Below are positions 42,314 to 52,783 of a DNA stretch of 55,115 nucleotides, piece by piece. The notes beneath the pieces are model-generated. The model saw nothing but the letters and a program-made list of their open reading frames with translations, was not told the origin of the DNA and ran no database searches. Source of the stretch: Flavobacteriales bacterium (lineage in GTDB: Bacteria > Bacteroidota > Bacteroidia > Flavobacteriales_E > Vicingaceae); contig CAJPFH010000009.1 in NCBI GenBank assembly GCA_905339165.1, positions 1-55,115 of the forward strand, written 5' to 3'. The position numbers and the translations under genes were made by a program. Every line of letters starts with the position of its first letter. The stretch's first letter is position 1.

Positions 42314-43063
42314 CTACTTTTCAGAAGAGAGTGTGGCTACTAAATATTCGCGATTCATGCGGGCAATGTTTTCAAGGGAAATACCTTTAGGGCATTCTAT
42401 TTCGCAAGCTCCGGTATTTGTGCAATTCCCAAATCCTTCAGTATCCATTTGCTTTACCATATTTAGTACACGATCTTTAGCTTCAATTTTTCCCTGAGGC
42501 AAAAGAGCAAGTTGAGAAACTTTTGCTGAAACAAATAGCATGGCCGAAGCATTTTTACAAGTTGCTACACAAGCTCCACAGCCTATGCAGGTAGCGGCAG
42601 AAAAAGCTTTATCAGCATCTTGTTTTGATACAGGAATGCAATTGGCATCTTGTGCCGCACCGGTATTTACCGAAACGTATCCACCTGCTTGAATAATTCT
42701 GTCGAAAGCACTTCTGTCTACCACTAAATCTCTAATAACAGGAAATCCATTAGCTTTCCATGGCTCAATGTAAATAGTATCGCCATCTTTAAACGAGCGC
42801 ATGTGTAACTGGCAAGTAGTTACTCCGGTTTGTGGACCGTGAGCCCGGCCGTTTATATATAAAGAGCACATTCCACATATTCCTTCTCTGCAATCATGGT
42901 CAAAGGCAATGGGTTCTTCGTTCTTGTCTACTAAATTTTCATTGAGTACATCAAGCATTTCTAAAAACGACATATCAGGAGATACGTGATCTACCACGTA
43001 TTCTACAAGTTTTCCTTGTGTGTTTGCGTTTTTTTGTCGCCAAATTTTAAGTAAAAGTTTCAT
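42314..43063 (-). CDS. sdhB: Succinate dehydrogenase/fumarate reductase iron-sulfur subunit
   Basis: This protein has 249 residues. It passes electrons from the flavin to quinone through three clusters. The 2Fe-2S site is [19 protein letters not shown] with the later Cys in TTCQLHM. The 4Fe-4S and 3Fe-4S sites use [14 protein letters not shown] and [15 protein letters not shown]. It is the last gene of sdhCAB, 7 bp after sdhA. The cluster spacing matches the Bacteroidota/epsilonproteobacterial type B complexes, which have a single cytochrome subunit. Confidence 0.97.
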   Translation of the reverse strand: MKLLLKIWRQKNANTQGKLVEYVVDHVSPDMSFLEMLDVLNENLVDKNEEPIAFDHDCREGICGMCSLYINGRAHGPQTGVTTCQLHMRSFKDGDTIYIEPWKANGFPVIRDLVVDRSAFDRIIQAGGYVSVNTGAAQDANCIPVSKQDADKAFSAATCIGCGACVATCKNASAMLFVSAKVSQLALLPQGKIEAKDRVLNMVKQMDTEGFGNCTNTGACEIECPKGISLENIARMNREYLVATLSSEK

Positions 43064-43070
43064 ATAAAAA

Positions 43071-45077
43071 TTATTTATAACTTCTTTGAACTAATTTAAT
43101 ATTTTCGAAAACTAATTGCTCTTGATGTAATTGAGGTTGAATTTCATTCCCTTTAAACTCCCAAGCAGCAACGTATGCAAAATGTTCATCATCACGTTTC
43201 GCTTCCCCTTCTTCTGTTTGGTATTCTTCGCGAAAATGGCCTCCACAACTTTCGTTACGGTGGAGGGCATCAGTACACATGAGTTCAGCTAACTCGAGAA
43301 AATCGGCTACACGTGTGGCTTTGTCTAATTCCGGGTTAAATTCGGTATCGCTTCCCGGTACTTTCACTTCTTTCCAAAACTCCTGACGAATTTGTTTTAT
43401 TTCTTCTATTGCTTCTTTAAGGCCTTTTTCGTTTCTTGCCATTCCGCATTTATCCCACATTACCTTACCGAGGCGCTTATGGAAGTGGTCAACACTTTTG
43501 CTGCCTTTGTTATTAACAAAAAAGTGAATACGTTCTTTTACTATTTTTTCAGCTTCATCAAATTCGGGGGTATGGGTGGGTATTTTTCCGGTTCGTATTT
43601 CATCGGCCAAATAATCGCCAATAGTGTAGGGAATTACAAAATATCCATCGGCTAATCCTTGCATTAGAGCAGAGGCTCCCAAACGGTTTGCTCCGTGGTC
43701 GCTAAAGTTTGCTTCGCCTAAAGCGTATAGTCCCGGAACGGTAGTCATTAAATTATAATCAACCCAAAGGCCACCCATGGTATAGTGTACGGCAGGATAA
43801 ATTTTCATAGGTACTTCATACGGATTTTCTCCGGTTATCTGCATGTACATATCGAACAAGTTTCCGTATTTTTCTTTTACTACTTCTTTGCCTAAATCGT
43901 ATAACTGTTGTTCGGTGGGGCTATGAATCCCTTTTTTAGTGGCTTCGGTTTTACCGTATTTATATTTCAGATTGTATGCAAAATCTAAAAATACTGCTTG
44001 TCCGGTAGCGTTAACGCCAAAACCAGCATCGCAACGTTCTTTAGCTGCTCGTGAGGCTACATCTCTAGGAACTAGATTTCCAAATGCAGGATAACGCCTT
44101 TCTAAGTAATAATCACGGTCTTCTTCGGGTATATCATTTCCTGTTTTTTTGCCTTGTTGTATAGCAATAGCATCTTCTTTTTTCTTGGGAACCCAAATTC
44201 TTCCATCATTGCGTAAGGATTCTGACATGAGGGTTAGCTTACTTTGGTGATCGCCCGAAACCGGAATGCAGGTAGGGTGGATTTGTGTGTAACAAGGATT
44301 GCCGAAAAAAGCTCCGCGTTTATAGGCCTTCCATGCGGCACTTGCATTGCTGCCCATGGCATTGGTAGAAAGAAAAAATACGTTTCCGTATCCTCCGGTG
44401 CACAGTAATACGGCATGTCCGGAAAAGCGTTCAATTTTTCCGTTTACCAAATTTCTTGCAATGATTCCTCTGGCTTTTCCATTTATTACCACAACATCCA
44501 TCATTTCATGGCGGTTGTACATTTGTATGTTTCCTTTGGCAATTTCTTTAGATAGAGCGGAATAAGCACCTAAAAGAAGCTGTTGTCCGGTTTGCCCTGC
44601 TGCGTAAAATGTGCGTTGTACTTGTGTTCCTCCAAACGAGCGGTTATCAAGTAAACCTCCGTAATCACGGGCAAACGGTACACCTTGAGCTACACATTGG
44701 TCTATAATATTTGCAGATACTTCAGCTAAACGATGAACATTGGCTTCGCGGGCACGGTAGTCGCCACCTTTAATGGTATCATAAAATAGCCGAAAAACAC
44801 TGTCTCCATCGTTTTTATAATTTTTGGCAGCATTGATTCCGCCTTGTGCTGCTATAGAATGTGCTCTGCGTGGAGAATCTTGAAAACAAAAAACTTTAAC
44901 ACTATATCCCATTTCTGCTAAAGAAGCGGCAGCAGATGCTCCGGCTAAGCCCGAACCAACTACTATAATATCTATGGCTCTTTTGTTGGCGGGGTTTACT
45001 AGTTTAACATGCGATTTGTAGTCGCTCCATTTTTTATCTATAGTGCCTTGTGGTATTTTGGAATCTATTTTTGTCAT
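43071..45077 (-). CDS. sdhA: Succinate dehydrogenase/fumarate reductase flavoprotein subunit
   Basis: This protein has 668 residues. It oxidises succinate to fumarate (or the reverse) with covalent FAD. The FAD motif is [20 protein letters not shown], and the histidyl attachment lies in [15 protein letters not shown]. Active-site parts include [34 protein letters not shown] and [20 protein letters not shown]. It lies between sdhC (17 bp) and sdhB (7 bp). Confidence 0.97.
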   Translation of the reverse strand: MTKIDSKIPQGTIDKKWSDYKSHVKLVNPANKRAIDIIVVGSGLAGASAAASLAEMGYSVKVFCFQDSPRRAHSIAAQGGINAAKNYKNDGDSVFRLFYDTIKGGDYRAREANVHRLAEVSANIIDQCVAQGVPFARDYGGLLDNRSFGGTQVQRTFYAAGQTGQQLLLGAYSALSKEIAKGNIQMYNRHEMMDVVVINGKARGIIARNLVNGKIERFSGHAVLLCTGGYGNVFFLSTNAMGSNASAAWKAYKRGAFFGNPCYTQIHPTCIPVSGDHQSKLTLMSESLRNDGRIWVPKKKEDAIAIQQGKKTGNDIPEEDRDYYLERRYPAFGNLVPRDVASRAAKERCDAGFGVNATGQAVFLDFAYNLKYKYGKTEATKKGIHSPTEQQLYDLGKEVVKEKYGNLFDMYMQITGENPYEVPMKIYPAVHYTMGGLWVDYNLMTTVPGLYALGEANFSDHGANRLGASALMQGLADGYFVIPYTIGDYLADEIRTGKIPTHTPEFDEAEKIVKERIHFFVNNKGSKSVDHFHKRLGKVMWDKCGMARNEKGLKEAIEEIKQIRQEFWKEVKVPGSDTEFNPELDKATRVADFLELAELMCTDALHRNESCGGHFREEYQTEEGEAKRDDEHFAYVAAWEFKGNEIQPQLHQEQLVFENIKLVQRSYK

Positions 45078-45094
45078 AACTTCTTAAAATTTAT

Positions 45095-45781
45095 TTAGTG
45101 TGAAAAAAAATGGTAGATGGCTATTATGGCAAATCCAAGAGGTATAGCCACCGCATAAAGAGTTCCTAAATTTTTTATGCAAGGGGTATATTTGGGATGG
45201 CGGGCTCCTAACGATTGAAATGCAGATTGAAATCCGTGTAAAAGATGAAGCGATAAAAAGATAAATGCCAATATATAAATACTTACGCGGATAGGGTTTG
45301 TGAATTTATGTATAAGTTCTTCGTGGTATCTGAAATTTCCGTCTATGCTTAAACCACTCATATCGCCTTGAATGAACTTTGTGTTTATCTCTGGAAACCA
45401 AAAATCGTAAAAGTGCAACGCTAAAAACCAAAAAATTACAGCACCTGATAAAATCATGTAACGGCTCATCCATGTTGAGTTGGCCGAAGGGTTACTAAAG
45501 GCATATTTTTGAGGGCGTGCGGCACGATTTTGTTTTTCCAACAGAAAACCCATTACAAAATGGAAAACCACTCCGAAAATAAGAATGGGTTGTATAACAA
45601 ACTGGATTAAGGGGTTTGTTCCCATAAAATGAGAGGTGTTGTTAAATGCTTCGGCACTAAAAACAGAAAGAAGATTAATTATGAAATGTTGGGTTAAAAA
45701 TAAGATTAGAAATAAACCCGAAATAGCCATCAAATATTTTTTTGACAACGATGATTTTAATAGCCCAGTTTGTTCGCTCAT
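45095..45781 (-). CDS. sdhC: Succinate dehydrogenase cytochrome b subunit
   Basis: This protein has 228 residues with five membrane helices, the single-anchor type of complex II carrying two hemes. Conserved histidines fall in helices: LTQHFIINLLSV, FHFVMGFLLE, ALHFYDFW and SLHLLHGFQSAFQSLG. It anchors SdhAB and reduces menaquinone. It is first in the operon, and the best-matching promoter in the window lies about 40 bases upstream. Confidence 0.95.
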   Translation of the reverse strand: MSEQTGLLKSSLSKKYLMAISGLFLILFLTQHFIINLLSVFSAEAFNNTSHFMGTNPLIQFVIQPILIFGVVFHFVMGFLLEKQNRAARPQKYAFSNPSANSTWMSRYMILSGAVIFWFLALHFYDFWFPEINTKFIQGDMSGLSIDGNFRYHEELIHKFTNPIRVSIYILAFIFLSLHLLHGFQSAFQSLGARHPKYTPCIKNLGTLYAVAIPLGFAIIAIYHFFSH

Positions 45782-45818
45782 AGATTAAAAGGTGTTATTT
45801 TACTATAATTTATGGCAA

Positions 45819-45849
45819 CAAATGTATGCCCTATTTATGGGCTTGTCAA
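45819..45849 (-). promoter_or_regulatory. Promoter of sdhCAB
   Basis: On the minus strand a TTG box (45847-45849) and TACATTTG (45819-45826) are separated by 20 bases, matching the Bacteroidota -33/-7 consensus in both boxes and in spacing. The predicted leader before the ATG at 45781 is about 30 bases. Confidence 0.65.
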
Positions 45850-45902
45850 TCAAAAACTTTTAAACAGGATAAAATATTAATACAGAAAAAGATAAAGTAA
45901 AA

Positions 45903-47774
45903 TTATTCGATAATTACTTCGTAAATTTCGCCAACATAGTCGTTTCCTGGAAAAGGAATATAGTGTTGCTCATAAGGAGTGCCCGGCCACCATTTGGTGT
46001 TGTGAAATTCTTGTGTAATGATTAATACCATTTGGTTATTAGGGATAGAAGTTACTGTATTGTTCATATATCCAACCTGTTTCATTTTGTGGGGTTCCGG
46101 ACCGATTCTCCAAAAAATTTCGGTGGGTTTCCATTCTATTTCAAAGTAATAGTAGGGCGAGGAAAATAACTCATTATCGCGGGCATATGATTTTTGTGTT
46201 AATGCCCGATAATTATGGTCCCATCTGTGGTTGCTGAAAACCTGATTTTGATAAATAATATCTTGGCAACCTACCCCATAATTTTGGGGTTCGGGGCAGG
46301 CCATATCCCAATTGGTGCATGCTACTACTACATCGGCATCGTGAAGTAAAACTTCTTCGGGCCAAGGAACATTCCATGCATGGTGATTTTTAAAAGTTGA
46401 AAGAGGGGTGGGGTATAGTGGCGGAAAAAGATGGTCGGGGCAGTATGAGGCAGTTTTAAGAATTTCAAAATCTATTTCGGAATAATCTATTTTGGCTGCA
46501 CGTTGGTCGTTTCCGCCACCCCAGTAGGAGGCCATATATCCTTTTTTATTACATATTCTGCGTTGATTCCATTCTCCGCCTTGGTATATTAGCCAAATGG
46601 CATTTGTTAATCCATTCCACATATTGTCTTTGTTCAGCAGTTCGGTTAGTTTCGCTTTTACCCGAATTTTGCCGTAGGTAAGTCCATGTCGGCTTACAAT
46701 TCCTACACTTTCTTTTCGCCAATCGGTGTAATTGGCTGCAGGATTTTTGATTATTATTTTGTTTTCTTTTGAATCGGAAAAAACATTTTCGCATGGGTAT
46801 TCAGTGGTAGAAGCAGAGGTAGCAATTAGTTCGCTTCTTTTATAGTAGGCCCTGTTCCAATTGTATTCTGTTTTTGAATACCCTTCTTTAAAAATATCTT
46901 TTATCAGAGGTATGTTTTCGAAACGAGTAGAAGGGTCTACGTAATTTATAAAAATTTCAAAAGCTGCATTTTGGTTAAGCAGTGAGTCGGAATTACATTG
47001 GGTATTGAAAAAAGATTTTTTGTATTCCTCCGAAAAACGTCCTTGATTTACGTACACTCCTTTTCCTAAATCGGGTTTAGCAACTACTTTTAATTTTTCT
47101 TTAGCCAACATAACCGTATAATTATTGGGGAGAGGGGTTTTAAGAAAAAAGGTAAAAGGATTTACAAATAAGGAGTCTTTTCTTTTTGCAATGTTTATAA
47201 TATATTCCGGTATGTGTTTTTTTTCAATTACCGATTTGGGAACCACCACCAGCATGAAGCGATATATTCCGGTGCGAGGATTTCTTTTCCAACGATGGTT
47301 AATGTTGTTTTCGAAATATTTTTCTTCGTTGCGGGGGTTACCAATAATGTTGATACTATCCGAAATAGTAATAATTTTGTTTTGCAAAATATTTCCGGTG
47401 GTTTTAAATCCGATATCGGTATTTTTCCAGCTTCCATAAAAATTTTCGTAATCAAAAATTTCACCTTCTTCGAATTTGTATGTTTCGTTTTGATAATAAA
47501 TTTTATAAAAAAATTCTTCTGTATTTCCGTTATTCTTTATTTGAAAAGAAAAAGAAAAATGCCCTTCCGGCACTTGGTTTGTTGATGGAATAAGAAAGCC
47601 TTGCAATGCTCCCGAATAATCTAAAAAAAGAGTTTTTATGGAATCTAAATTTTCTTTTTCCCAGTTGGTAAGCACTTCAAAATTTTGAATTTGATAAGGT
47701 AAAGAAATCTCTTTTTTACAAGAAAGCAGAAGAAACGATAAAAAAATAAAAACTATGTATAACTTGGGTTTCAA
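45903..47774 (-). CDS. Lipoprotein with C-terminal GH16-like domain
   Basis: This protein has 623 residues and starts at TTG, as no ATG precedes the lipobox FLLLSC, lipidated Cys19. Residues about 350-623 resemble family 16 glycoside hydrolases. The catalytic stretch reads Glu433-Ile-Asp435-Phe-Glu437 (YSEIDFEILK), the ExDxE signature. YGKIRVKAKL, NGLTNAIWLIY and YYYFEIEWKPTEIFWRI match flanking strands. The other 330 residues are of unknown fold, unusually long for GH16 and possibly carbohydrate-binding. It could cleave a beta-glucan or galactan at the cell surface. It follows another lipoprotein gene by 11 bp. Confidence 0.8.
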   Translation of the reverse strand: MKPKLYIVFIFLSFLLLSCKKEISLPYQIQNFEVLTNWEKENLDSIKTLFLDYSGALQGFLIPSTNQVPEGHFSFSFQIKNNGNTEEFFYKIYYQNETYKFEEGEIFDYENFYGSWKNTDIGFKTTGNILQNKIITISDSINIIGNPRNEEKYFENNINHRWKRNPRTGIYRFMLVVVPKSVIEKKHIPEYIINIAKRKDSLFVNPFTFFLKTPLPNNYTVMLAKEKLKVVAKPDLGKGVYVNQGRFSEEYKKSFFNTQCNSDSLLNQNAAFEIFINYVDPSTRFENIPLIKDIFKEGYSKTEYNWNRAYYKRSELIATSASTTEYPCENVFSDSKENKIIIKNPAANYTDWRKESVGIVSRHGLTYGKIRVKAKLTELLNKDNMWNGLTNAIWLIYQGGEWNQRRICNKKGYMASYWGGGNDQRAAKIDYSEIDFEILKTASYCPDHLFPPLYPTPLSTFKNHHAWNVPWPEEVLLHDADVVVACTNWDMACPEPQNYGVGCQDIIYQNQVFSNHRWDHNYRALTQKSYARDNELFSSPYYYFEIEWKPTEIFWRIGPEPHKMKQVGYMNNTVTSIPNNQMVLIITQEFHNTKWWPGTPYEQHYIPFPGNDYVGEIYEVIIE

Positions 47775-47785
47775 TGCTGTAAAAA

Positions 47786-48964
47786 TTATTTTTTAGAAAA
47801 TAGCATAATCGAATTTTTCATATTGGGAAGGGTTTCTAATTGATGGCAGTTTTTTCCTGTAGAATTAAATTCTTGGCAATTTGCAACAATACAAAGAATG
47901 TGTTCTCCCTCATTTTCGATGTAAAAAGGAAAGATCAGCTGCATTTCATAAAATAAGGGATTCATATCCAGTGGAAAGTGGTTAAAAACAATCTGTTTTT
48001 TTTCATTTCCCGATACCCAAAAGATTTCGGGTCTTTCGGAGTTATTAACGTAAAGGGTATGGTTCGATAAGTAAAAAGGAAGAGAATCGTTTTCCGGTTC
48101 TGTTAGGGAGAATAATTTATTTTTTTGAGGAACAGATAAATTTTTCAGGTGGGTTTTTTCGTAAAGTGTAAATGTTTTTTTTTGGGGGAGGTATTGCCAA
48201 AAATAAGCTGTATCGTTTGTAATGGCAAGTAACTCGCTGGTGTTGTTACTGTAAAAATTTCCCACAGCAAAGCGAGTTTGTGGCTCGAAGGGAATGTGTA
48301 AAAAATCTTTTACACAAGAAAAATAGACTTGTGAAGTTGAGCTTTTGTGATAGGTGTAAACCACCGAGTCGGTAAGGTAATTAATGGTAGCTAAAGGAGG
48401 GGCCTCTCCTGTAATAATGTATTCGCCAAAAGTAAAACTTAAATCATCAACAAGAATTTGTGTTTTTCCTCTGTTCCAAATATATACTACTAGTTCATCG
48501 TCATCATTTAACTCTTGCTCTATTTTAAAAGCTGCATTTAGTTTGGTCCATTGGTTTAAAGGGAAAAAATTGGGAGAGGTCCCCTTACTTTGCCAACTAA
48601 GCGTACTGTCGTTTTTATTTTTTATTACCAATACAATATGGGCGTCTGGTTTTATTTGTATAGGATAAAACCATGCACTAGCCAATACTCGATTTATAAA
48701 AACATTTTTTTGTTTAATGTCTTTTACTTTCTTGGAAAAAAGAATACTGAATTCTTTTGTATTATCAAGTTCGCAAGCCCATGTTCCGGTTTTAGAAATA
48801 CCTTTTTTTAAAGTGCTATGGTTGCCAAGATTTTCTTCCGGTTCGAAAGAAACCATTTGAAAGGTATTAGAGAAAGAAGAAAAGTGTGTAGAGTTGGGAA
48901 TATTGTTTTTTCTACTATTACAGGCAATAAAAAAGGGGAGTACAAGGAACAATAGACCTTTCAC
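47786..48964 (-). CDS. Hypothetical lipoprotein with possible carbohydrate-binding domain
   Basis: This protein has 392 residues from a GTG start. Lipobox PFFIAC with Cys15. Residues about 30-190 look like a jelly-roll such as a carbohydrate-binding module (KKGISKTGTWACELDN, NQWTKLNAAFKIEQEL, LVVYIWNRGKTQILVDDLSF). Residues 200-390 are of unknown fold, perhaps propeller-like. It lies 12 bp after the ABC ATPase gene and 11 bp before the GH16-like lipoprotein, so the three probably share a transcript. It may help the GH16-like enzyme bind glycan (inference). Confidence 0.75.
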   Translation of the reverse strand: MKGLLFLVLPFFIACNSRKNNIPNSTHFSSFSNTFQMVSFEPEENLGNHSTLKKGISKTGTWACELDNTKEFSILFSKKVKDIKQKNVFINRVLASAWFYPIQIKPDAHIVLVIKNKNDSTLSWQSKGTSPNFFPLNQWTKLNAAFKIEQELNDDDELVVYIWNRGKTQILVDDLSFTFGEYIITGEAPPLATINYLTDSVVYTYHKSSTSQVYFSCVKDFLHIPFEPQTRFAVGNFYSNNTSELLAITNDTAYFWQYLPQKKTFTLYEKTHLKNLSVPQKNKLFSLTEPENDSLPFYLSNHTLYVNNSERPEIFWVSGNEKKQIVFNHFPLDMNPLFYEMQLIFPFYIENEGEHILCIVANCQEFNSTGKNCHQLETLPNMKNSIMLFSKK

Positions 48965-48976
48965 CGGCTTTATTTT

Positions 48977-50794
48977 TTACGCATTGGCGGTACGATTTCT
49001 GTAAATCTTTTTTCTTTCAATAGAAGCTTTAATATCATCTAATTCTCCTTTAGGAATGGCTCCTATAAGTTTTTTAGTGTATTCGGTATTTGGGTTGGCG
49101 TATATCTCGTCCGATTTACCCATTTCTTCAATTTTTCCATGATTCATCACAATCATTCGATCGCTCATAAATTTAACTACCGACAAATCGTGTGAAATAA
49201 AGATGTAAGTAAAACCAAATTCTTGTTTAAGTTCATTGAGTAAATTTAAAACCTGAGCTTGTACAGAAACATCGAGGGCAGAAACAGATTCATCACAAAT
49301 TATAAATTGTGGGTTAACGGCCAAGGAACGAGCAATACAGATGCGTTGTCTTTGCCCACCCGAAAATTCGTGCGGATAACGATAAAAGTGCGATTCATTC
49401 ATGTTTACTCTTTCTAGCAATTCAATTACTTTATGCTTGCGTTCCTTATCGTTTTTTAAAATTTTGTGCACTTGCATGGGTTCCATAATAGCGTCTCCAA
49501 TGGTTATGCGTGGATTTAAAGAAGAGTATGGATCTTGAAAAATAATTTGCATATCCTTACGGTATTCTCGCATTTCTTTTGGAGTAAGGCCGGTAATATT
49601 TCTGCCTTTATAAAAAATTTGTCCGGAACTTGGTTCTACTAGTTTTAGAATGGTGCGTCCGAGAGTAGTTTTACCACAACCCGATTCGCCCACCAAACCA
49701 AGTGTTTCTCCAGGGTATACATCGAAGGTAACATCATCAACCGCTTTCACATATTCTTTGGCTTTGCCAAACATTCCTTTATTTATAGGAAAATAAGTTT
49801 TTAGATTTTCTACTTTAATAAGGGGTTCTTGTTTATAAAGTTTGTTGTGTTTTTCGGCTGTTTCGTTTGCAGTTACTACTAAGTTAGATAGCACATCATC
49901 GACCGATTTATTAATTTCCTGCATAGAACCATCTTCGTTTTCTTTTAAGAAATCCGAAACCGTGGGAAGCCATTTTAATCTTTTTCCAAGTGTAGGTCTG
50001 CAAGCCAATAAACCTTTAGTATAAGGGTGTTGAGGATTGGTAAAAATATCGAGTACGGGCCCTTGCTCTACAATTTTTCCTTTGTACATAACAATAACCT
50101 TATCGGCTAGTTCCGCAATTACACCTAAATCGTGAGTAATAAACATAATGCCCATATTGTGGGTTTGTTGCAGTTGCAACATTAATTCCAATATGGTTTT
50201 TTGCACGGTAACATCTAAAGCAGTTGTAGGTTCATCGGCCACTAATATAGAGGGATTGCACGACATGGCCATGGCAATCATTACACGTTGCTTTTGCCCT
50301 CCGGAAATTTGATGTGGGTAGGTATCAAATATTTTTTCGGGACGGGGTAGTTGTACTTCTTTAAAAAGTTGAATGGTTTTTTCTTTCGCCTCTTGTTTTG
50401 AAAGTTTTTGATGTAGCAGCAGAGCTTCCATCACTTGATCTCCACAGGTAAAAACGGGATTTAAAGAGGTCATGGGTTCTTGAAAAATCATGGCAATTTC
50501 GTTTCCACGCACGGATCGCATTTGATTTTCGGTAGCACCCACTAGATCTATTTCTCCTAAACTTGGAGATTGAAAAATAATTTCTCCTCCGGTTATTTTT
50601 CCGGGAGGATTGGGGATTAATCGCATTACGGATAGAGCGGTTACCGATTTTCCTGAACCGGATTCGCCCACCACTCCAATGGTTTCGCCTTTGTTAAGGG
50701 TAAAGCTGATGTTGTTTACAGCCTTTACCACATCATCTTCACTGCGGAACTCGGTAACAAGGTTTTTTATTTCCAGTAATTTACGATTATCCAT
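48977..50794 (-). CDS. Double-ATPase ABC protein of the peptide/nickel (DppD-DppF) type
   Basis: This protein has 605 residues, with two complete nucleotide-binding domains fused as in YejF or GsiA. The first has Walker A GESGSGKS at residues 43-50, signature SGGQKQR and Walker B ILVADEPT. The second has GESGCGKT near residue 375, signature SGGQRQR and Walker [13 protein letters not shown]. Each is followed by the oligopeptide-transporter C-terminal motif ([25 protein letters not shown]). It powers uptake of oligopeptides or similar. No permease or binding protein is encoded nearby, so its partners are elsewhere. Confidence 0.94.
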   Translation of the reverse strand: MDNRKLLEIKNLVTEFRSEDDVVKAVNNISFTLNKGETIGVVGESGSGKSVTALSVMRLIPNPPGKITGGEIIFQSPSLGEIDLVGATENQMRSVRGNEIAMIFQEPMTSLNPVFTCGDQVMEALLLHQKLSKQEAKEKTIQLFKEVQLPRPEKIFDTYPHQISGGQKQRVMIAMAMSCNPSILVADEPTTALDVTVQKTILELMLQLQQTHNMGIMFITHDLGVIAELADKVIVMYKGKIVEQGPVLDIFTNPQHPYTKGLLACRPTLGKRLKWLPTVSDFLKENEDGSMQEINKSVDDVLSNLVVTANETAEKHNKLYKQEPLIKVENLKTYFPINKGMFGKAKEYVKAVDDVTFDVYPGETLGLVGESGCGKTTLGRTILKLVEPSSGQIFYKGRNITGLTPKEMREYRKDMQIIFQDPYSSLNPRITIGDAIMEPMQVHKILKNDKERKHKVIELLERVNMNESHFYRYPHEFSGGQRQRICIARSLAVNPQFIICDESVSALDVSVQAQVLNLLNELKQEFGFTYIFISHDLSVVKFMSDRMIVMNHGKIEEMGKSDEIYANPNTEYTKKLIGAIPKGELDDIKASIERKKIYRNRTANA

Positions 50795-50904
50795 AACAAT
50801 TCTCTATTGAACAAGGGGGCTAAAAGTACCTTTATTTGAGAATTAATGCAAGAAATTTAGAGGAAATACTCTTATTTATAGATTAATTGGAAATAAAGTG
50901 TTGA

Positions 50905-51432
50905 TTAGTAGTCTAAATCGTTGAAACGAATTTCTACATATCCGTAGCTTCCCTCTTCATAGTCTTTAATCATGGCTACCTCTACGGCATTTCCATTATC
51001 AGCTTTGGTGTTCCATACTAAAAATCCATCGTCTTCGAGATGGCTACTTCCATAAAGAGTATTAAATCGTTCGTTAAAATTTTCAAATAATTGCTTGGTT
51101 TCCGATTCTGTGTTAATGTAAACCGATACAATAATTTCTATAAGTCTATTTTCGTAAAAATTGTAGGTAACAGTGTACGATTCGTCTTCGCTGAAAAAAA
51201 ACTCGTAATAAAGGTATTCGTTTTCCGATTCTTTTAAACCCCGGCTGTCTTCGCGTTTCTCTACGTCCTGTATAGGATCTCCAATTTTTGAACCTCGCAA
51301 GTGTCCGTTTTCATTCAGTAAAATGGTTTGAAAAACAGGGTCCGATGAAGCATTTCCTCCGCAAGAAGTAATAAGAAACGATGCAACAAAAATAAGGAGT
51401 ACGTAAACAGTATTTATTTTTTTTAAAAGCAT
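50905..51432 (-). CDS. Hypothetical lipoprotein
   Basis: This protein has 175 residues. Lipobox FLITSC with the Cys at about residue 24. The mature part is acidic and mostly beta (residues 35-175, with IGDPIQDVEKRED and YVEIRFNDLDY), similar in length and style to small surface lipoproteins. I do not recognise the family. It is the last of a run after ispG, 10 bp from the exonuclease gene, and is followed by a 110-bp gap before the ABC gene. Confidence 0.8.
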   Translation of the reverse strand: MLLKKINTVYVLLIFVASFLITSCGGNASSDPVFQTILLNENGHLRGSKIGDPIQDVEKREDSRGLKESENEYLYYEFFFSEDESYTVTYNFYENRLIEIIVSVYINTESETKQLFENFNERFNTLYGSSHLEDDGFLVWNTKADNGNAVEVAMIKDYEEGSYGYVEIRFNDLDY

Positions 51433-51442
51433 AAAATATTTT

Positions 51443-52159
51443 TTAGGTGTATGAAATTTGGTTTTCGTTTAGTAAGGCTTCTCTGCGGTAACGAAGCAAT
51501 ACTTGTGCAATGGCAATCACATCTTTTTGGCAATAGGTAACAATGCTTTCAATATCGTTTTTAATCCAGTAATATATTTTTACTTCGCTACCGTCCATCT
51601 GGTCTTTTGGGCTGGGGATGTCTAATATGGCTGTTAGCAATTCCAGCGAAGTAAAATTTTTATAATCGCCAAATTTCCAAAGTTCCATGGTGTCGAGGTG
51701 TTGGACTTCCCATGGCTTTTTACCGGCAATATTAAGAATGGAGGGAAGTGGAATGCTGTTTATAATGGCTCTGCGACAGATGTAGGGGAAATCAAATTCT
51801 TTTCCGTTGTGGGCACAAAGAAAATGGTAGGGGGTATTAAAATGTTTGTGTAAAAGGGAAAAAAAGGAGTTTAATATTTCCTTTTCATCGTTTCCATAAA
51901 ATGATTTTACACGAAATTCAATGGCCTTTTCTTTTGAGCGAAATAAACCCACCGAGATGCATACAATTTTACCGAATTCGGCATAAATACCGGCTTTCTC
52001 ATATACTTCCTCGGGTAATTCTTCCGGTTTACCTATTAGGTTGGCTTTTTTATTCCAAAGAGCCTTCATTTGCTGGGGTAGCGAATGGTAATCGGGTGCT
52101 GCAGGAACTGTTTCAATATCGAGAAATAAAATCTTATCAAGTGGAATTTTAGCGAGCAT
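51443..52159 (-). CDS. Predicted 3'-5' exonuclease of the PolB-exo-like family
   Basis: This protein has 238 residues. It has the DEDDy nuclease motifs: LDIET (Asp, Glu), CAHNGKEFDFPYICRR (Asp) and YCQKDV (Tyr...Asp). This is the standalone exonuclease family related to the proofreading domain of DNA polymerase B (PF10108-like). It should degrade DNA or RNA from 3' ends; its cellular role is unknown. It lies 38 bp after the nitroreductase gene in the ispG-led run. Confidence 0.9.
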   Translation of the reverse strand: MLAKIPLDKILFLDIETVPAAPDYHSLPQQMKALWNKKANLIGKPEELPEEVYEKAGIYAEFGKIVCISVGLFRSKEKAIEFRVKSFYGNDEKEILNSFFSLLHKHFNTPYHFLCAHNGKEFDFPYICRRAIINSIPLPSILNIAGKKPWEVQHLDTMELWKFGDYKNFTSLELLTAILDIPSPKDQMDGSEVKIYYWIKNDIESIVTYCQKDVIAIAQVLLRYRREALLNENQISYT

Positions 52160-52197
52160 GGCATAAAATTACAAAATGTTGCTCAATACTTTTTTTA

Positions 52198-52779
52198 TTA
52201 CCATTTTTTTACAAATTCTTGTAGGTTTTTTCTTTTTCTAGGGATGATTTCTCTGACTCTAAATTTGTCTTCGAGTTTTTCGGGAGTATCTAAATATCCT
52301 AAACAAATAAAGCAGGCTATTTCATAATCGTCAGAAATGGAAAATTCAGATTTGGTTTTGTCCATATCGAACCCGCCCATTTGATGTCCGTAAATATCTT
52401 GTGCAGCTGCCTGAAGCATTAGATTGGTATTAGCGGCTCCGGTATCGTAGAGAGCATGGCGGTTGGGCAAGTTGTTGCGATGAAGATTTTTTCGGGCAAG
52501 GCTTAAAATCAAAACGGATGCGTTTTTACTCCAGCTTTTATTTCCTTCCAGCAGGCAATTCCACATTTTTTCAAAGGAGGGGGTTCCGCGATAAGCGTAA
52601 TGGTATTCCCAAGGTTGTTCGTTCATGCTGCTGGCCGCCCAACTGGCGGCTTCAAAAATACAAAGCAGGTCGGTCTCTTCAATTTGTTTTTCGGAAAAAG
52701 AAAGAGCACTCCAGCGTTTTAAAAGCAAGGCATTTATAGGGTAGGTGGTGTTAGGGGTTTTAATTTTAATAGTTTCCAT
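52198..52779 (-). CDS. Nitroreductase family protein (FMN)
   Basis: This protein has 193 residues. It belongs to the FMN-dependent, NAD(P)H-using oxidoreductase family. Visible are RWSALSFSEKQIEE (Arg-Ser near FMN), AASWAASSMNEQPWEYHYA, DTGAANTNLMLQAA and GYLDTPEKLEDKFRVREIIP. Short members such as this often reduce quinones, enones or nitroaromatics, and the natural substrate is unclear. It lies 4 bp after ispG, so it is cotranscribed with it. Confidence 0.9.
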   Translation of the reverse strand: METIKIKTPNTTYPINALLLKRWSALSFSEKQIEETDLLCIFEAASWAASSMNEQPWEYHYAYRGTPSFEKMWNCLLEGNKSWSKNASVLILSLARKNLHRNNLPNRHALYDTGAANTNLMLQAAAQDIYGHQMGGFDMDKTKSEFSISDDYEIACFICLGYLDTPEKLEDKFRVREIIPRKRKNLQEFVKKW

Positions 52780-52783
52780 AAAT

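Noticed and set aside
47125..47585. Plus-strand frames of 104 and 123 residues inside the GH16-like gene
   Set aside because: They overlap each other and a minus-strand lipoprotein gene with strong signals; Phe-rich composition is typical of shadows.
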